A stretch of 46,652 nt of DNA. Origin: Bacilli bacterium. GTDB taxonomy: Bacteria > Bacillota_I > Bacilli_A > Izemoplasmatales > Hujiaoplasmataceae. Both the position numbers and the translations under genes were made by a program. The stretch covers positions 1-46,652 of the forward strand of contig JAFGQH010000044.1 of NCBI GenBank assembly GCA_016935815.1, given 5' to 3'. Shown here piece after piece: positions 17,106-27,048 of this stretch; the stretch's first letter is position 1, and each line of letters begins with the position of its first letter. The notes under the pieces were generated by a model, which saw only the letters and a list, made by a program, of their open reading frames with translations, was not told where the DNA came from and did not search any database.

Positions 17106-19655
17106 ATGAAAAAAGGTATTTTATTTGCATTAATTCTCTTGTTGGGCTTTGGAATGGTAAGCTGTGACTTGTTTGGGGGAACAACCACAACAGCAGCTAC
17201 TACTACCCAAGCAGCAACAACAACACAAGCAGCATCTACAACCGCAGCCGCTACAACAGCGGATGGTGTAGGTCCAGTGTTCAGCGGTGTAGATGATGTA
17301 ACCATCTATCTAGACGCTACTTTTGACGCAATGGATGGTGTCAGTGCTATCGATAACCTTGATGGCGATCTCACTTCCTCAGTAACCGTAACCGGCACTG
17401 TAAACACAGCAGCTACAGGTACTTACTTCTTGAAATATTCTGTTACTGATAGCGATGGAAACAAGACAGAAGCGACTCGTTATGTAACCGTAGAAGTCGA
17501 TCCTTCTTTACTTGGTGACGCGATGATCCAAAACGGTGACTTCAGCCTAGGTTGGGCAGTATGGCACATGACCACAGGTAATGAAGGTGGAGCAGGGACA
17601 ACTACAGTCACTGATGGCGTTCTGGAAGTTGACGTAACCGCAGTCAGCGGTGGACTTTGGGAACCACGTTTGGAAAGTAACGTAATGGATTTCGAAAATG
17701 GTAAAACATATGAAGTCACATTCGATGCAAAAGCAGCAGCAGAGAGATCTATCCACATTCAAGTGGGACAATTGGTTTCTGCAGCTCCTTGGTTTGTCGA
17801 CTACAAACCAGGACAAACAGAAATTTTCGATCTTTCTACTGATTGGCAAACATTCACTTTCAAATTCACAATGAATCAAGATTCCGGTGAAGGACAATTA
17901 TTGTTTGAAATGGGTACTGTAACAGGTGGTGTCGGTACTGACAACCTCATAACACAAATCTATTATGACAACATTTCTGTAGCAGAAGCAATTCCTGATC
18001 CAGATTTGACAAAACCAGTCATCAGTGGTGTAGATGACAAAGTCATCGAAGTGGGAACTCCTTTTGATCCATTGGCAGGGGTAACCGTATTCGATAATCA
18101 AGACGGTGAAATCGATAATTCCGTGATTACCGTCACAGGTACTGTTGATGTCAACACACCTGGAGATTACGATGTTACATATGTTGTCGGTGACCAAGCA
18201 GGAAACTATACACACGTAACAAGAACAATTACCGTAGTCACTTTGATTTTCAACAGCACTGATTTGGTCACAAACGGAGACTTCTCAGCTGCTCTTGGTG
18301 AGCCAGCGGAATGGTATATCTATGAAGCTACCGGCTGGGACGGAGCACCGAATTCTGCAGGTACTGTCACAATTGACAATTCCGAATTGAATTTGACTGT
18401 GACAACACAAGGTACGGGTACAGAATCATGGATCCTACAAGCAATTCAAGATGTAGATTTGGCAACTGGTTCCACTTATAAATTGGTATTCGATGCCAAA
18501 GCAGATGCAGATAGAGAAATCGTAGCATCTGTCGGATTCACCGATGCTGGATATGCATGGCATTCCTACTTCAATGTAGCTGGCCAAACCGTTTCTTTGA
18601 CAACCGATTATCAAACATTTGAATTCGTGTTCACAGTCACAGAAGACAATGCAGCATTCGTTGAACAATTGAAATTCGAATTCGGTCAAGCAACCGAAAA
18701 TGTTTATATCGACAATGTGGAATTGATGATATTGCAACAACCTGCAGGTGTATCCAACGGTACATTTGACGCTCTTGGTTGGGGTAGTTGGGCTCAAGAT
18801 TGGGACAACGGAGACAGCCTTGGAATGGGTGGAGTCGCAATTGCCATCACAAATGAAGAATTGGTCGTTGACGTATCCGCAATCGGTTCTTTCAACTGGT
18901 CAGTACAATTGTTCCAAGAAGGAATCACATTGGTTCCTGGAACAGAATATACCATCACATTTGATGCAAAAGCATCCGTTGCAAGAGACATCAACCTTGT
19001 CTTGATCACAGATGTGGAAAACAGAGAAACATTCACACTTACTACGGAAATGGCTACATATACTTATACATTTACTTACAACGGAACAGCCACTACCGGT
19101 AAGATCGACTTTGAATTAGGTCGTATCAGTGGAGCGTCCGTTCCTTCCGTTATCACATTTGACAACATCGCTATGAGCGATGGTACAGATCCTGTAACAG
19201 TCGTCAATGGAACCTTCGATCAAGTGGTCGATTGGGGTCTATGGGCACAAGATTGGGACAATGGAGACAGCCTTGGATTAGGTGGAGCTACCATGGGAAC
19301 AGTTGACGGTGCGTTGGTCGTTGACGTAAGTGCAATCGGATCCTTCAACTGGTCCGTACAATTGTTCCAAGAAAACATTGAATTGATTCCTGGTGCAACA
19401 TATACGATCATGTTCGAAGCGAGCGCAACTGTCGCAAGAGACTTCAATATCGTTTTGATCACCGATGTCGAAAACAGACAAGTATTCAATTTGACAACTG
19501 AAACTCAAGTATTCATCTATACATTTACTTATGATGGAACTGCAACATCTGGTAAGATCGACTTTGAATTCGGTCGCATCAGCGGATCATCATTACCATC
19601 TGTTATCACAATTGACAATGTTATGATTTTCAGAAATTTGAATCCTCAAGACTAG
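17106..19655 (+). CDS. surface lipoprotein with four CBM4/9-like domains and two Ig-like (DUF5011) domains
   Basis: This 849 aa lipoprotein has lipobox MVSC (Cys 20) and a Thr/Ala-rich linker to about residue 54. Ig-like DUF5011-type domains lie at about 56-131 and 300-378, each with a D-x-x-DG(D/E) motif. Four carbohydrate-binding modules lie at about 138-293, 384-543, 545-696 and 698-845, each starting NG(D/T)F and ending in a YIDN/TFDN-type strand. CBM4 members bind beta-1,3-glucan and other beta-glucans. There is no catalytic domain, so it probably captures polysaccharide at the surface. Modules three and four are nearly identical, a recent duplication. AGGAGG precedes the ATG. Confidence 0.82.
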   Translation: MKKGILFALILLLGFGMVSCDLFGGTTTTAATTTQAATTTQAASTTAAATTADGVGPVFSGVDDVTIYLDATFDAMDGVSAIDNLDGDLTSSVTVTGTVNTAATGTYFLKYSVTDSDGNKTEATRYVTVEVDPSLLGDAMIQNGDFSLGWAVWHMTTGNEGGAGTTTVTDGVLEVDVTAVSGGLWEPRLESNVMDFENGKTYEVTFDAKAAAERSIHIQVGQLVSAAPWFVDYKPGQTEIFDLSTDWQTFTFKFTMNQDSGEGQLLFEMGTVTGGVGTDNLITQIYYDNISVAEAIPDPDLTKPVISGVDDKVIEVGTPFDPLAGVTVFDNQDGEIDNSVITVTGTVDVNTPGDYDVTYVVGDQAGNYTHVTRTITVVTLIFNSTDLVTNGDFSAALGEPAEWYIYEATGWDGAPNSAGTVTIDNSELNLTVTTQGTGTESWILQAIQDVDLATGSTYKLVFDAKADADREIVASVGFTDAGYAWHSYFNVAGQTVSLTTDYQTFEFVFTVTEDNAAFVEQLKFEFGQATENVYIDNVELMILQQPAGVSNGTFDALGWGSWAQDWDNGDSLGMGGVAIAITNEELVVDVSAIGSFNWSVQLFQEGITLVPGTEYTITFDAKASVARDINLVLITDVENRETFTLTTEMATYTYTFTYNGTATTGKIDFELGRISGASVPSVITFDNIAMSDGTDPVTVVNGTFDQVVDWGLWAQDWDNGDSLGLGGATMGTVDGALVVDVSAIGSFNWSVQLFQENIELIPGATYTIMFEASATVARDFNIVLITDVENRQVFNLTTETQVFIYTFTYDGTATSGKIDFEFGRISGSSLPSVITIDNVMIFRNLNPQD

Positions 19656-19670
19656 AACAACAATATCAGA

Positions 19671-19694
19671 GGGCATAGGTAATTGCCTATGCCC
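19671..19694 (+). terminator. intra-operon hairpin (attenuator or 3'-stabiliser)
   Basis: Perfect 9-bp stem GGGCATAGG / CCTATGCCC with loop TAATTG, followed by only a weak T-rich stretch. It sits between the CBM lipoprotein and the GH5 gene and may let the lipoprotein be made in excess. Confidence 0.65.
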
Positions 19695-19714
19695 CCTTCT
19701 TATTGGAGGATACA

Positions 19715-20749
19715 ATGAATAAGATAAGAGGGGTCAACCTCGGAGGTTGGCTTGTACTGGAACAATGGATGACTCCGGAATTGTACCATGGCTATGACGC
19801 CAAAGATGAATTTCATCTTTTGGAACAACTAGGAGAATCCCGTTTTGATGTCTTGAAGCGACATCGAGACAACTTTATTACAGAAGCTGATTTCGATTGG
19901 CTTCATACCCACGGCATCAACGTCATAAGACTTCCCATCGGACATTGGTTGTTCGAAGACAATGAACCCTATGTGAATGCTTTGGAATATGTTGAAAACG
20001 CATTTCATTGGGGAAGCCAACATGATATCAAAATTTTACTGGATGTGCATGCGGCTCCTGGCTGTCAGAATGGTTTTGACAACGGCGGATTATCGGGAAT
20101 CGTGGAATGGCCGATTGGCGACAATGTCAATCAAACCTTGCGATTCATCGAACGACTCTGTATCACGTTTCAAAACGAACCTGCATTATTTGGAATCGAA
20201 GTATTGAATGAACCGAGATGGGACATTGATCGAAACCTATTACAGAATTTCTATCTGGATAGTTATCGAATCATTCGAAAATATCTGAATGATTCGCAAG
20301 TCATTGTGTTCCATGATGCATTCAGGCTCGATGAATGGCAAGAATTCTTTGAATCGAATTCTTTCGTCAATGTGATCCTCGATACGCATATGTATCAAGT
20401 CTTCAGTCACAACGATTCTACACGAAATCCTTCGGAAACGATTGAAAAAGCAGCCGTATTACGATATCATGAAATCAAAAAGATTTCATATGTGGATCTG
20501 ATCGTCGGCGAATGGTCGGTTGGTCTGCATCCACATTTACTCAAACAAACACATGATGATTATGAAAAAGAGGTTTTGTACAGAGCTGTCGGCAACAGTT
20601 TGCTGACGACATTTGAACAGACTAGAGGCTGGTTCTTTTGGAACTACAAATTGTCCAAAGAATCCATGAATACACATTTCGGCTGGTCCTATAGGGAACT
20701 CGTCGAAACCGGAATTATTCCGAAAATAAACAAAGGAGAGAAACAATGA
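19715..20749 (+). CDS. GH5 family exo-beta-1,3-glucanase-like enzyme, cytoplasmic
   Basis: This 344 aa TIM-barrel glycosidase resembles yeast EXG1-type GH5 (subfamily 9-like). It has an N-terminal GVNLGGWLVLEQWM, then NVIRLPIGHW, DVHAAPGCQNGFDN, acid/base Glu 166 in EVLNEP and nucleophile Glu 266 in IVGEWSVG. No signal peptide is present. It is expected to release glucose from the non-reducing ends of imported beta-1,3-gluco-oligosaccharides. The ATG at 19715 is chosen for the GGAGG just before it, over the in-frame TTG at 19703 that overlaps it. Its stop overlaps the start of the binding-protein gene (ATGA). Confidence 0.88.
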   Translation: MNKIRGVNLGGWLVLEQWMTPELYHGYDAKDEFHLLEQLGESRFDVLKRHRDNFITEADFDWLHTHGINVIRLPIGHWLFEDNEPYVNALEYVENAFHWGSQHDIKILLDVHAAPGCQNGFDNGGLSGIVEWPIGDNVNQTLRFIERLCITFQNEPALFGIEVLNEPRWDIDRNLLQNFYLDSYRIIRKYLNDSQVIVFHDAFRLDEWQEFFESNSFVNVILDTHMYQVFSHNDSTRNPSETIEKAAVLRYHEIKKISYVDLIVGEWSVGLHPHLLKQTHDDYEKEVLYRAVGNSLLTTFEQTRGWFFWNYKLSKESMNTHFGWSYRELVETGIIPKINKGEKQ

Positions 20750-22197
20750 AAAAAGTAATCGTGTTGGCACTTTTTGCATTGGTCGGTGTTGTTCTGATCG
20801 GTTGTGACAAAACTACAACAACAACCCAAGCAGCGACAACTCAATCCACCACTGCAGCTTCCACAAGTGCTACTACAGCGTATACAGGTGACATCTGTGA
20901 AATCGATCCGTTCGATCCGTCCTGTGTGACACAAGACAATATCGTTTTGAGTTATGCGGACTGGGGAGATCAAGAATTGAATCAAGCTTTGATCAACGCT
21001 TTTGAAGCGAAATATCCGAACATTACTGTCGAACTTCGACAAGACATCACCGGCTCCGGTGCAGAATTCACAGGGAACCTCATCAATGCACAAGCAGCGA
21101 ATGTTCTTCCTGACGTATTCGCAATCGATAACGTACCTACCGGTATCGCTAACGGTATGTTGCTCGATGTTGCCCAGTATTGGGATATGGATCCGGATAC
21201 GGATTTGATTTATCCGAATATTGCGAATACCGCAAACTACGGAGATTTAAGACTCGCTATGCCATCCTTCCAATTCATCAAAGGTATCTATTTGAATCTG
21301 ACGTTGCTCGATTCCTATAATATCGACATTCCAGACAAAGACTGGACTTACGATGAATTCATCGATTTGGCAATTGAAATCAGACAAGCTGGGTTGAATG
21401 ACTATGTCTATGGAATCGATCCATGGTATGGAGATTTGGACTTTGAAGCAATTTTCCCGACACAAGACAGTGTGGATGTCGGATATCAAACATTCGATGG
21501 AACAGCGTTCCATTTCACTAGCCAAGCTTGGATCGATGCATACAATACCAAACTTGACTTGTGGTCTCAAAATGTCGTAGCTGCTTATACAGAAGAAGAA
21601 ATGGCAGTTTTGGGTGACATCTGGCCATGGTACGAAGGTTTGATCGGTATGAAAATCGATGGCTCATGGAACCTATGGATGATTGACGATATGTATGATG
21701 AAAAAGGGATCGAAGTTGGATTCTGGCCTTACCCAGGTGGATCTGCAGGGCAATTCCCACCTACCATCTTGGACTTTATCTGCGTATCTTCACAAACCGA
21801 ACATCCTTTGGAAGCATACATGCTTGCAAAATGGATGACTTGGGGAGAAGAAGGCTGGTTGGCAAGACTTGACGCTCTTGATATCAGAGGAGATTATTAT
21901 CTCGATCGTTATCCAATCGCTGATTTTCCTACTGTATGGGATGAAGCTAGCAACTATGTAGACTACATCGAAGGCTTGAGAGAAAGCATCGATTTGTTGG
22001 AATACTCAAAACCGGATGTCGACAAATGGCTTCCTGGTTACAAACAATTCTGGGAATGGGCAAGCAATGAAGAAAATGATTACTTCACCAGAATTTCAGA
22101 TGGGTTGATTTCACCGGAAGTATTTGCATCGGAATGGGAAACCAAGATCAATCAATTGATCCAAGATGCATTGGCAGAAATCTTAGCAAATAATTAA
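20746..22197 (+). CDS. sugar ABC transporter substrate-binding lipoprotein (SBP family 1)
   Basis: This 483 aa receptor has lipobox LIGC (Cys 20) and a Thr/Ala/Ser linker to about residue 45. The family 1 bilobed fold begins with IVLSYADWGDQELNQALINAFEAKYP-type sequence and includes DVFAID, typical of oligosaccharide binders, with many Trp residues for sugar stacking. It would hand beta-gluco-oligosaccharides to one of the downstream permease pairs. AAAGGAGAG lies within the end of the GH5 gene. A long hairpin follows the stop. Confidence 0.9.
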   Translation: MKKVIVLALFALVGVVLIGCDKTTTTTQAATTQSTTAASTSATTAYTGDICEIDPFDPSCVTQDNIVLSYADWGDQELNQALINAFEAKYPNITVELRQDITGSGAEFTGNLINAQAANVLPDVFAIDNVPTGIANGMLLDVAQYWDMDPDTDLIYPNIANTANYGDLRLAMPSFQFIKGIYLNLTLLDSYNIDIPDKDWTYDEFIDLAIEIRQAGLNDYVYGIDPWYGDLDFEAIFPTQDSVDVGYQTFDGTAFHFTSQAWIDAYNTKLDLWSQNVVAAYTEEEMAVLGDIWPWYEGLIGMKIDGSWNLWMIDDMYDEKGIEVGFWPYPGGSAGQFPPTILDFICVSSQTEHPLEAYMLAKWMTWGEEGWLARLDALDIRGDYYLDRYPIADFPTVWDEASNYVDYIEGLRESIDLLEYSKPDVDKWLPGYKQFWEWASNEENDYFTRISDGLISPEVFASEWETKINQLIQDALAEILANN

Positions 22198-22207
22198 GAC
22201 ATTGGTT

Positions 22208-22286
22208 ATGGCAAGTTCGAAAAATCGAATAACGCAGAAAGACGACGTTCGTCGAACTCCTTCGCTATCGTAGTCGGACTTGCCAT
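22208..22286 (+). other. structured intergenic element (long hairpin)
   Basis: The outer arms ATGGCAAGTTCGA (22208-22220) and TCGGACTTGCCAT (22274-22286) form a 13-bp stem with one G-U pair, enclosing about 50 nt with a small inner hairpin (CGAC / GTCG). A CCCTTTTATTT tract follows. It could be a leaky terminator or a 3'-end stabiliser separating the abundant binding protein from the membrane genes. Confidence 0.6.
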
Positions 22287-22322
22287 TCCCTTTTATTTGA
22301 TTTATGGAAAGAGGGTTTGTGA

Positions 22323-25280
22323 ATGAAACGATTATGGCAAAGAACGAATAAAAAACACTTGGTTATCGGAATCCTGATAATCTTGTTATTATTTGTGGTT
22401 GTCTCAGTCAATTTGAATACGGATATCGACTATATCGCGATTGACAATCAGGCTGTGACATTGGCAAAATATGACCCCGATTCCTACAGTGTGGTATCGG
22501 ATGCTTGGACAAAAGTAAGAGATGCCAGCACATTGATCGTCACAGCTGACGAAATGGATGCTGCATCAGAATCCGGAATACCGTATGATTATAACGGTGA
22601 TGTCTTGCATTTATCGGAAGGCGATTCTATCACATTCAATGTCAATATCCTTGAAGCTGGAGCGTATCAGATCGTCATCGATCAACTCGATATCTCTTCC
22701 AGTATTTTACCAAATGAAATTTCTCTGGCTATAAATTCTCAAATACCATATACGGAGTCAGACGTGATCAAATTAACGACTTTCTGGCAATTTGAAAACA
22801 GTGATTTTACACTGGACCGCTATGGCAATGAAATCTTGCCAAATTCCATGAAAACCATGGAATGGAACCATAATTATCTCTATGATTCCACTGGACTCAA
22901 CGGCGAACCGTTGTTGTATGATTTCATCGCTGGTAGCAACTTCATTACTTTGAGATGTGTGTCCGGAGAAATGTTATTGGGTAGTCTTACCATCCAATCG
23001 GTCGTAGAGACACCTTCTTATGAAGAGTATCTTGCGGCCAATCCAACGGCTGAAATGGCGACACAAACAATCCGCATCGGTGCGGAAAACATCGCATTGA
23101 AGTCGAATCCATCGATTTCCTTGACATCCGAACGCGATCCTTCAGCAACCAGTTATGATACGAAATATACCAGACTGAACGCGATCGATGGCAGCAGTTT
23201 CGATACCGGAAACGATACGGTAGTCTATACAGTAACCGTAGAAGAAGACGGCTATTATTATCTTGGCTTCAAATACAAACAGGATTATCTGATGCAGATG
23301 CCGGTGTTCCGTGAAATCGCAATTGACGGAACCGTACCATTTTCCGATCTTCAAGATTATCCATTCCAATTTACAGCCGAATATCAGAATATGATATTGA
23401 ACAACGGCACTGACAATTACCAGTTCTATCTAACAGCCGGTACCCACCAGCTGTCTTTGCGTGTTGTCTTGGATCCGTATCGCAACGCCTATGAAAACAT
23501 CGTTACGATCATGGATGAGATCAACACCTTGAGTTTGCAAATCAAACGTCTGACAGGAAATACCAGTGACAAGTACAGAACTTGGAAATTGATAGACTAT
23601 ATCCCTGATATCGAAACTCGACTTGATTCCTGGATCACGGTCATCAATGATATTTATACGGAACTCAGCTTGTATTCCCATCAGGACAATCCTGGTCAAT
23701 TGACCAACTTGAATCTGGCGCTTACTCGTTTGGAAGAACTTCGTAAAGATGTTGACAAGATCCCAACGATGATGGAAATGTTGTCTGATGGTAGTTCCTC
23801 TACGACTCAGTTCTTAGGTTGGACAATCGACGGATTGTTATTCAATGGTTTGGATATCGAAAGTATCTATTTTTCTGGAGACGGTGATTTGCCGAAACCG
23901 CAAGCCAATGCTTGGGTACGCACAACCGAATCCATCAAACGCTTTTTCTTGTCCTTTACAGCGGATGAATACGCTGTCAAGAACACAGAAGAAGGAGTGG
24001 TCGAGGTATGGGTCAACCATCCTCGTCAATACATCGAAATCATGCAGGAGATGATTGACAATGAATTTACACCGATAACCGGTATTAAAATTCGGCTGTC
24101 CATCATGCCTGACGAGAATAAACTGATTTTAGCGAATTCTACGAAATACAGTCCGGATGTTGCGCTTGGCGTCAACTACTGGATTCCATATGAATTTGCA
24201 ATCCGAGGCGCTGCCGCAGATTTACGTCAATTTTCAGGATTTGAAGACATGGTCCAAAATTATGCAATCGGCGCAATGGTGCCATATGTCTTTGAAGAAG
24301 GTGTCTATGGGATCCCGGAGACACAGAATTTCTGGGTCACATTCTACCGCACCGATATCTTCGATGCGTTGGGACTGGATGTTCCGAACACCTGGGAAGA
24401 AGTGATCGATATCTTGCCGGAATTGCAGCGATATGGTATGAATTTCTATGAACCGCTTGCAATGTTCAAGGGATTTAAACCGTTCGTAGCGACGATTCCG
24501 TTCATCTACCAGTTCGGTGGTACCTTATATGCCTCAGATGGAATGAGTACCGTGATCAACTCCGAGGAATCGCTTCGGGGAATTGAATTGATGACGGATT
24601 TATTCACGGTGTATAATTTACCGGAAGAAATCACCAACTTCTACAATCACTTCCGCTATGGAGACTTGCCAATCGGAATCAGCGATTTGTCCACCTATCT
24701 GCAATTGACCATAGCCGCACCGGAAATTGCCGGTAAATGGGCTATCGCATTGCATCCTGGCGTGGAAAACACACAAGGAGAAGTGGAACGCTGGGCAGCA
24801 ACTGGTGCACAGTCTGCAATGATTCTCTCCAAAAGCCAATATCAAGAAGAATCATGGGACTTTTTGGAGTGGTGGATGTCAACTACAGTGCAAACCAATT
24901 TTGCACAACGACTACAAACAACTTACGGTACTTCGTACCTTTGGAATACAGCGAATCTGGAAGCATTCGCCCAGTTGCCATTACCGAGTGATGATATAGA
25001 TGTCATTCTCAATCAATGGGATTATGCCTTGGAAGCGACCAGAATCCCTGGATATTACATGGTGGAACGCGAGATCAGCAACGCTTGGAACACGATCGTG
25101 TTCGATGATGCCAACCCACGTATCACCTTGGATGAAGCGGTTCGTACTGCCAATCGCGAGATCCTCTACAAGATGGAGGAATTCGGCTATGTCCAAAACG
25201 GTGTTATGGTGATGCCTTATAACGTGGCGACGATCGATAATATCAGCCAATGGTTAAAGGAGTATGATACCAATGATTAG
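22323..25280 (+). CDS. membrane-tethered CBM-like / solute-binding fusion protein
   Basis: This is a 985 aa protein. A basic N-terminus and one transmembrane helix (about 13-30) anchor it. Residues about 50-400 look like two beta-rich carbohydrate-binding-like modules. Residues about 405-500 are helical. From about 559 there is a full family 1 solute-binding domain ([19 protein letters not shown]..., then [21 protein letters not shown] and a C-terminal WDFLEWWMS segment). This is about twice the normal receptor length and has no lipobox. It is followed directly by a permease pair, overlapping the first by 8 bp, so it is probably their receptor. Ligand specificity is unproven. Confidence 0.8.
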   Translation: MKRLWQRTNKKHLVIGILIILLLFVVVSVNLNTDIDYIAIDNQAVTLAKYDPDSYSVVSDAWTKVRDASTLIVTADEMDAASESGIPYDYNGDVLHLSEGDSITFNVNILEAGAYQIVIDQLDISSSILPNEISLAINSQIPYTESDVIKLTTFWQFENSDFTLDRYGNEILPNSMKTMEWNHNYLYDSTGLNGEPLLYDFIAGSNFITLRCVSGEMLLGSLTIQSVVETPSYEEYLAANPTAEMATQTIRIGAENIALKSNPSISLTSERDPSATSYDTKYTRLNAIDGSSFDTGNDTVVYTVTVEEDGYYYLGFKYKQDYLMQMPVFREIAIDGTVPFSDLQDYPFQFTAEYQNMILNNGTDNYQFYLTAGTHQLSLRVVLDPYRNAYENIVTIMDEINTLSLQIKRLTGNTSDKYRTWKLIDYIPDIETRLDSWITVINDIYTELSLYSHQDNPGQLTNLNLALTRLEELRKDVDKIPTMMEMLSDGSSSTTQFLGWTIDGLLFNGLDIESIYFSGDGDLPKPQANAWVRTTESIKRFFLSFTADEYAVKNTEEGVVEVWVNHPRQYIEIMQEMIDNEFTPITGIKIRLSIMPDENKLILANSTKYSPDVALGVNYWIPYEFAIRGAAADLRQFSGFEDMVQNYAIGAMVPYVFEEGVYGIPETQNFWVTFYRTDIFDALGLDVPNTWEEVIDILPELQRYGMNFYEPLAMFKGFKPFVATIPFIYQFGGTLYASDGMSTVINSEESLRGIELMTDLFTVYNLPEEITNFYNHFRYGDLPIGISDLSTYLQLTIAAPEIAGKWAIALHPGVENTQGEVERWAATGAQSAMILSKSQYQEESWDFLEWWMSTTVQTNFAQRLQTTYGTSYLWNTANLEAFAQLPLPSDDIDVILNQWDYALEATRIPGYYMVEREISNAWNTIVFDDANPRITLDEAVRTANREILYKMEEFGYVQNGVMVMPYNVATIDNISQWLKEYDTND

Positions 25281-26157
25281 CAAAATCAATCGACCGGCTT
25301 GGTTCATTACGCCGTATGTCATACTCTTTAGTGTATTTATTCTGGTTCCTGTGATTATCGCAGTCGGACTATCCTTCACATATTTCAATACGATCGAAAC
25401 GCCGGAATTCATCGGCCTAAGAAACTACATCGAGCTTTTGACCAGAGATGAAGTGTTCATGCAATATGTCTTGCCGAACACGATCAAGTTCGCCTTCATC
25501 GTCGGTCCGTTAGGCTATTTGATGTCGTTCCTTTTGGCTTGGATGCTGGCACAGATTCCTCATAAACCTAGAACGGTTCTAGCAATCATCCTCTATAGTC
25601 CTTCGATGACTTCAGGAATTGCGATGACGGTTGTTTGGACGGTATTGTTCAGTGGAGACCCGACCGGGTATCTCAACAGTATCTTATTGCAACTGGGTAT
25701 CGTCACCGAACCGGTACAGTTCTTGACTTCTGCCAACTATCTGATGACAATTATGATCATCGTTTCGTTGTGGGGAAGTATGGGTGTCGGATTCTTGGCG
25801 ATGCTTGCTGGTATTTTGAATATCGACAAATCCCTATATGAAGCAGCCTATGTCGACGGAATGAAAAACCGTTGGCAAGAGATTTTCTATATCACCATTC
25901 CTTCGATGAAACCACAGATGCTCTTCGGAGCGGTCATGGCCGTCGTTGGAACCTTCCAGGCCGGTGCCATCGGAGTCATGTTGTCGGGAGGAAATCCGAC
26001 GCCACAGTACTCCGGTCAGCTCATGGTCAATCATATTGAAGACTACGGATTCATCCGCTATTTGATGGGATATGCTTCCGTTATTTCCGTCGTGCTCTTG
26101 ATGTTGGTCTACGGTATCAGTAGGACCACCTTCAAGTTGCTCGGAGAACGGCATTAG
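25273..26157 (+). CDS. sugar ABC transporter permease (MalF/UgpA type), pair 1
   Basis: This 294 aa protein has six transmembrane helices and the EAA loop [22 protein letters not shown] that contacts the ATPase. It starts with the typical [29 protein letters not shown]-type first helix. ATG 25273 is preferred to ATG 25264 because AAAGGAG (25256-25262) sits too close to the latter. It overlaps the upstream gene by 8 bp and is followed by its MalG-type partner 15 bp on. Confidence 0.92.
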   Translation: MISKINRPAWFITPYVILFSVFILVPVIIAVGLSFTYFNTIETPEFIGLRNYIELLTRDEVFMQYVLPNTIKFAFIVGPLGYLMSFLLAWMLAQIPHKPRTVLAIILYSPSMTSGIAMTVVWTVLFSGDPTGYLNSILLQLGIVTEPVQFLTSANYLMTIMIIVSLWGSMGVGFLAMLAGILNIDKSLYEAAYVDGMKNRWQEIFYITIPSMKPQMLFGAVMAVVGTFQAGAIGVMLSGGNPTPQYSGQLMVNHIEDYGFIRYLMGYASVISVVLLMLVYGISRTTFKLLGERH

Positions 26158-26172
26158 GGGGGGTGAGAGAAC

Positions 26173-27048
26173 ATGGCTAAATTTCAAGGTATCAATATCA
26201 ACCCTGCTCGCTATCACAAGAGCCAACTGAAATTCTATCTCGTTTTGATCCCGATGGCGCTCTTCATCGCTCTGCCGATCATCTTTATCGTCAGCCACGC
26301 GTTCAAACCGGAAAATGAATTGTTCGCGTATCCGCCACGATTCTTTGTTCGTGTGCCGACATTGCAGAACTTCCGTGACTTGGTTTCGATTGCCAATGAA
26401 TCGGGAATTCCGTTCTCCCGTTACCTGTTCAATTCTTTGATTGTAACGGTGTTTGGAGTGTTCTTATCGGTTCTGTTTACGTCTACAGCGGCTTATGCCT
26501 TATCGAAACTGAAATTCAAAGGCAAGAAGGTGCTGTTTGAAATCAATACCATCGCTTTGATGTTCGTTCCGATCGCGGTAACGATCCCCCGTTATCTGAT
26601 CATTGCCAATATGGGAATGATCGATAGTTATTGGGTTCTGATTTTGCCACTCATCGCCATGCCGGTCGGGTTGTTCCTAGTCAAGCAGTTTATCGACCAG
26701 ACGCCGGACGAACTGATCGAATCAGCGAAGATCGACGGGGCTTCGGAAATGCAGATTTTCTTTAAAATCATCGTTCCGATCGTCGCACCAGCTTTAGCGA
26801 CCGTGGGAATCTTGGCATTCCAGTTGTTATGGAATGACACCTCGGGATCTTCTCTTTATATCAATGATGAAAGAATGAAAACATTGGCGTTTTACTTCTC
26901 GACTTTGGGAGCGAGAACCGGAAACACCATTGCCGGACAAGGTGTCCTGGCAGCTGCCTCCTTGATCACATTCGTACCGAATATTGTGATCTTCATCTTC
27001 TTGCAGAGTCGTGTCATGAACACAATGGCACATTCGGGTATCAAATAA
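26173..27048 (+). CDS. sugar ABC transporter permease (MalG/UgpE type), pair 1
   Basis: This 291 aa protein has six transmembrane helices and the EAA loop ESAKIDGASEMQIFFKIIVP. It has a periplasmic-type loop after helix 1 with FRDLV, as in MalG relatives. AGGGGGGGTGAGAG lies upstream of the ATG. Its TAA overlaps the ATG of the Yip1 gene by one base (TAATG), which suggests coupled translation. Confidence 0.92.
   Translation: MAKFQGININPARYHKSQLKFYLVLIPMALFIALPIIFIVSHAFKPENELFAYPPRFFVRVPTLQNFRDLVSIANESGIPFSRYLFNSLIVTVFGVFLSVLFTSTAAYALSKLKFKGKKVLFEINTIALMFVPIAVTIPRYLIIANMGMIDSYWVLILPLIAMPVGLFLVKQFIDQTPDELIESAKIDGASEMQIFFKIIVPIVAPALATVGILAFQLLWNDTSGSSLYINDERMKTLAFYFSTLGARTGNTIAGQGVLAAASLITFVPNIVIFIFLQSRVMNTMAHSGIK

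Noticed and set aside
18740-19655. Repeated DNA read as a mobile or CRISPR repeat
   Set aside because: The repeats are in-frame protein modules of one lipoprotein, without spacers or terminal inverted repeats.
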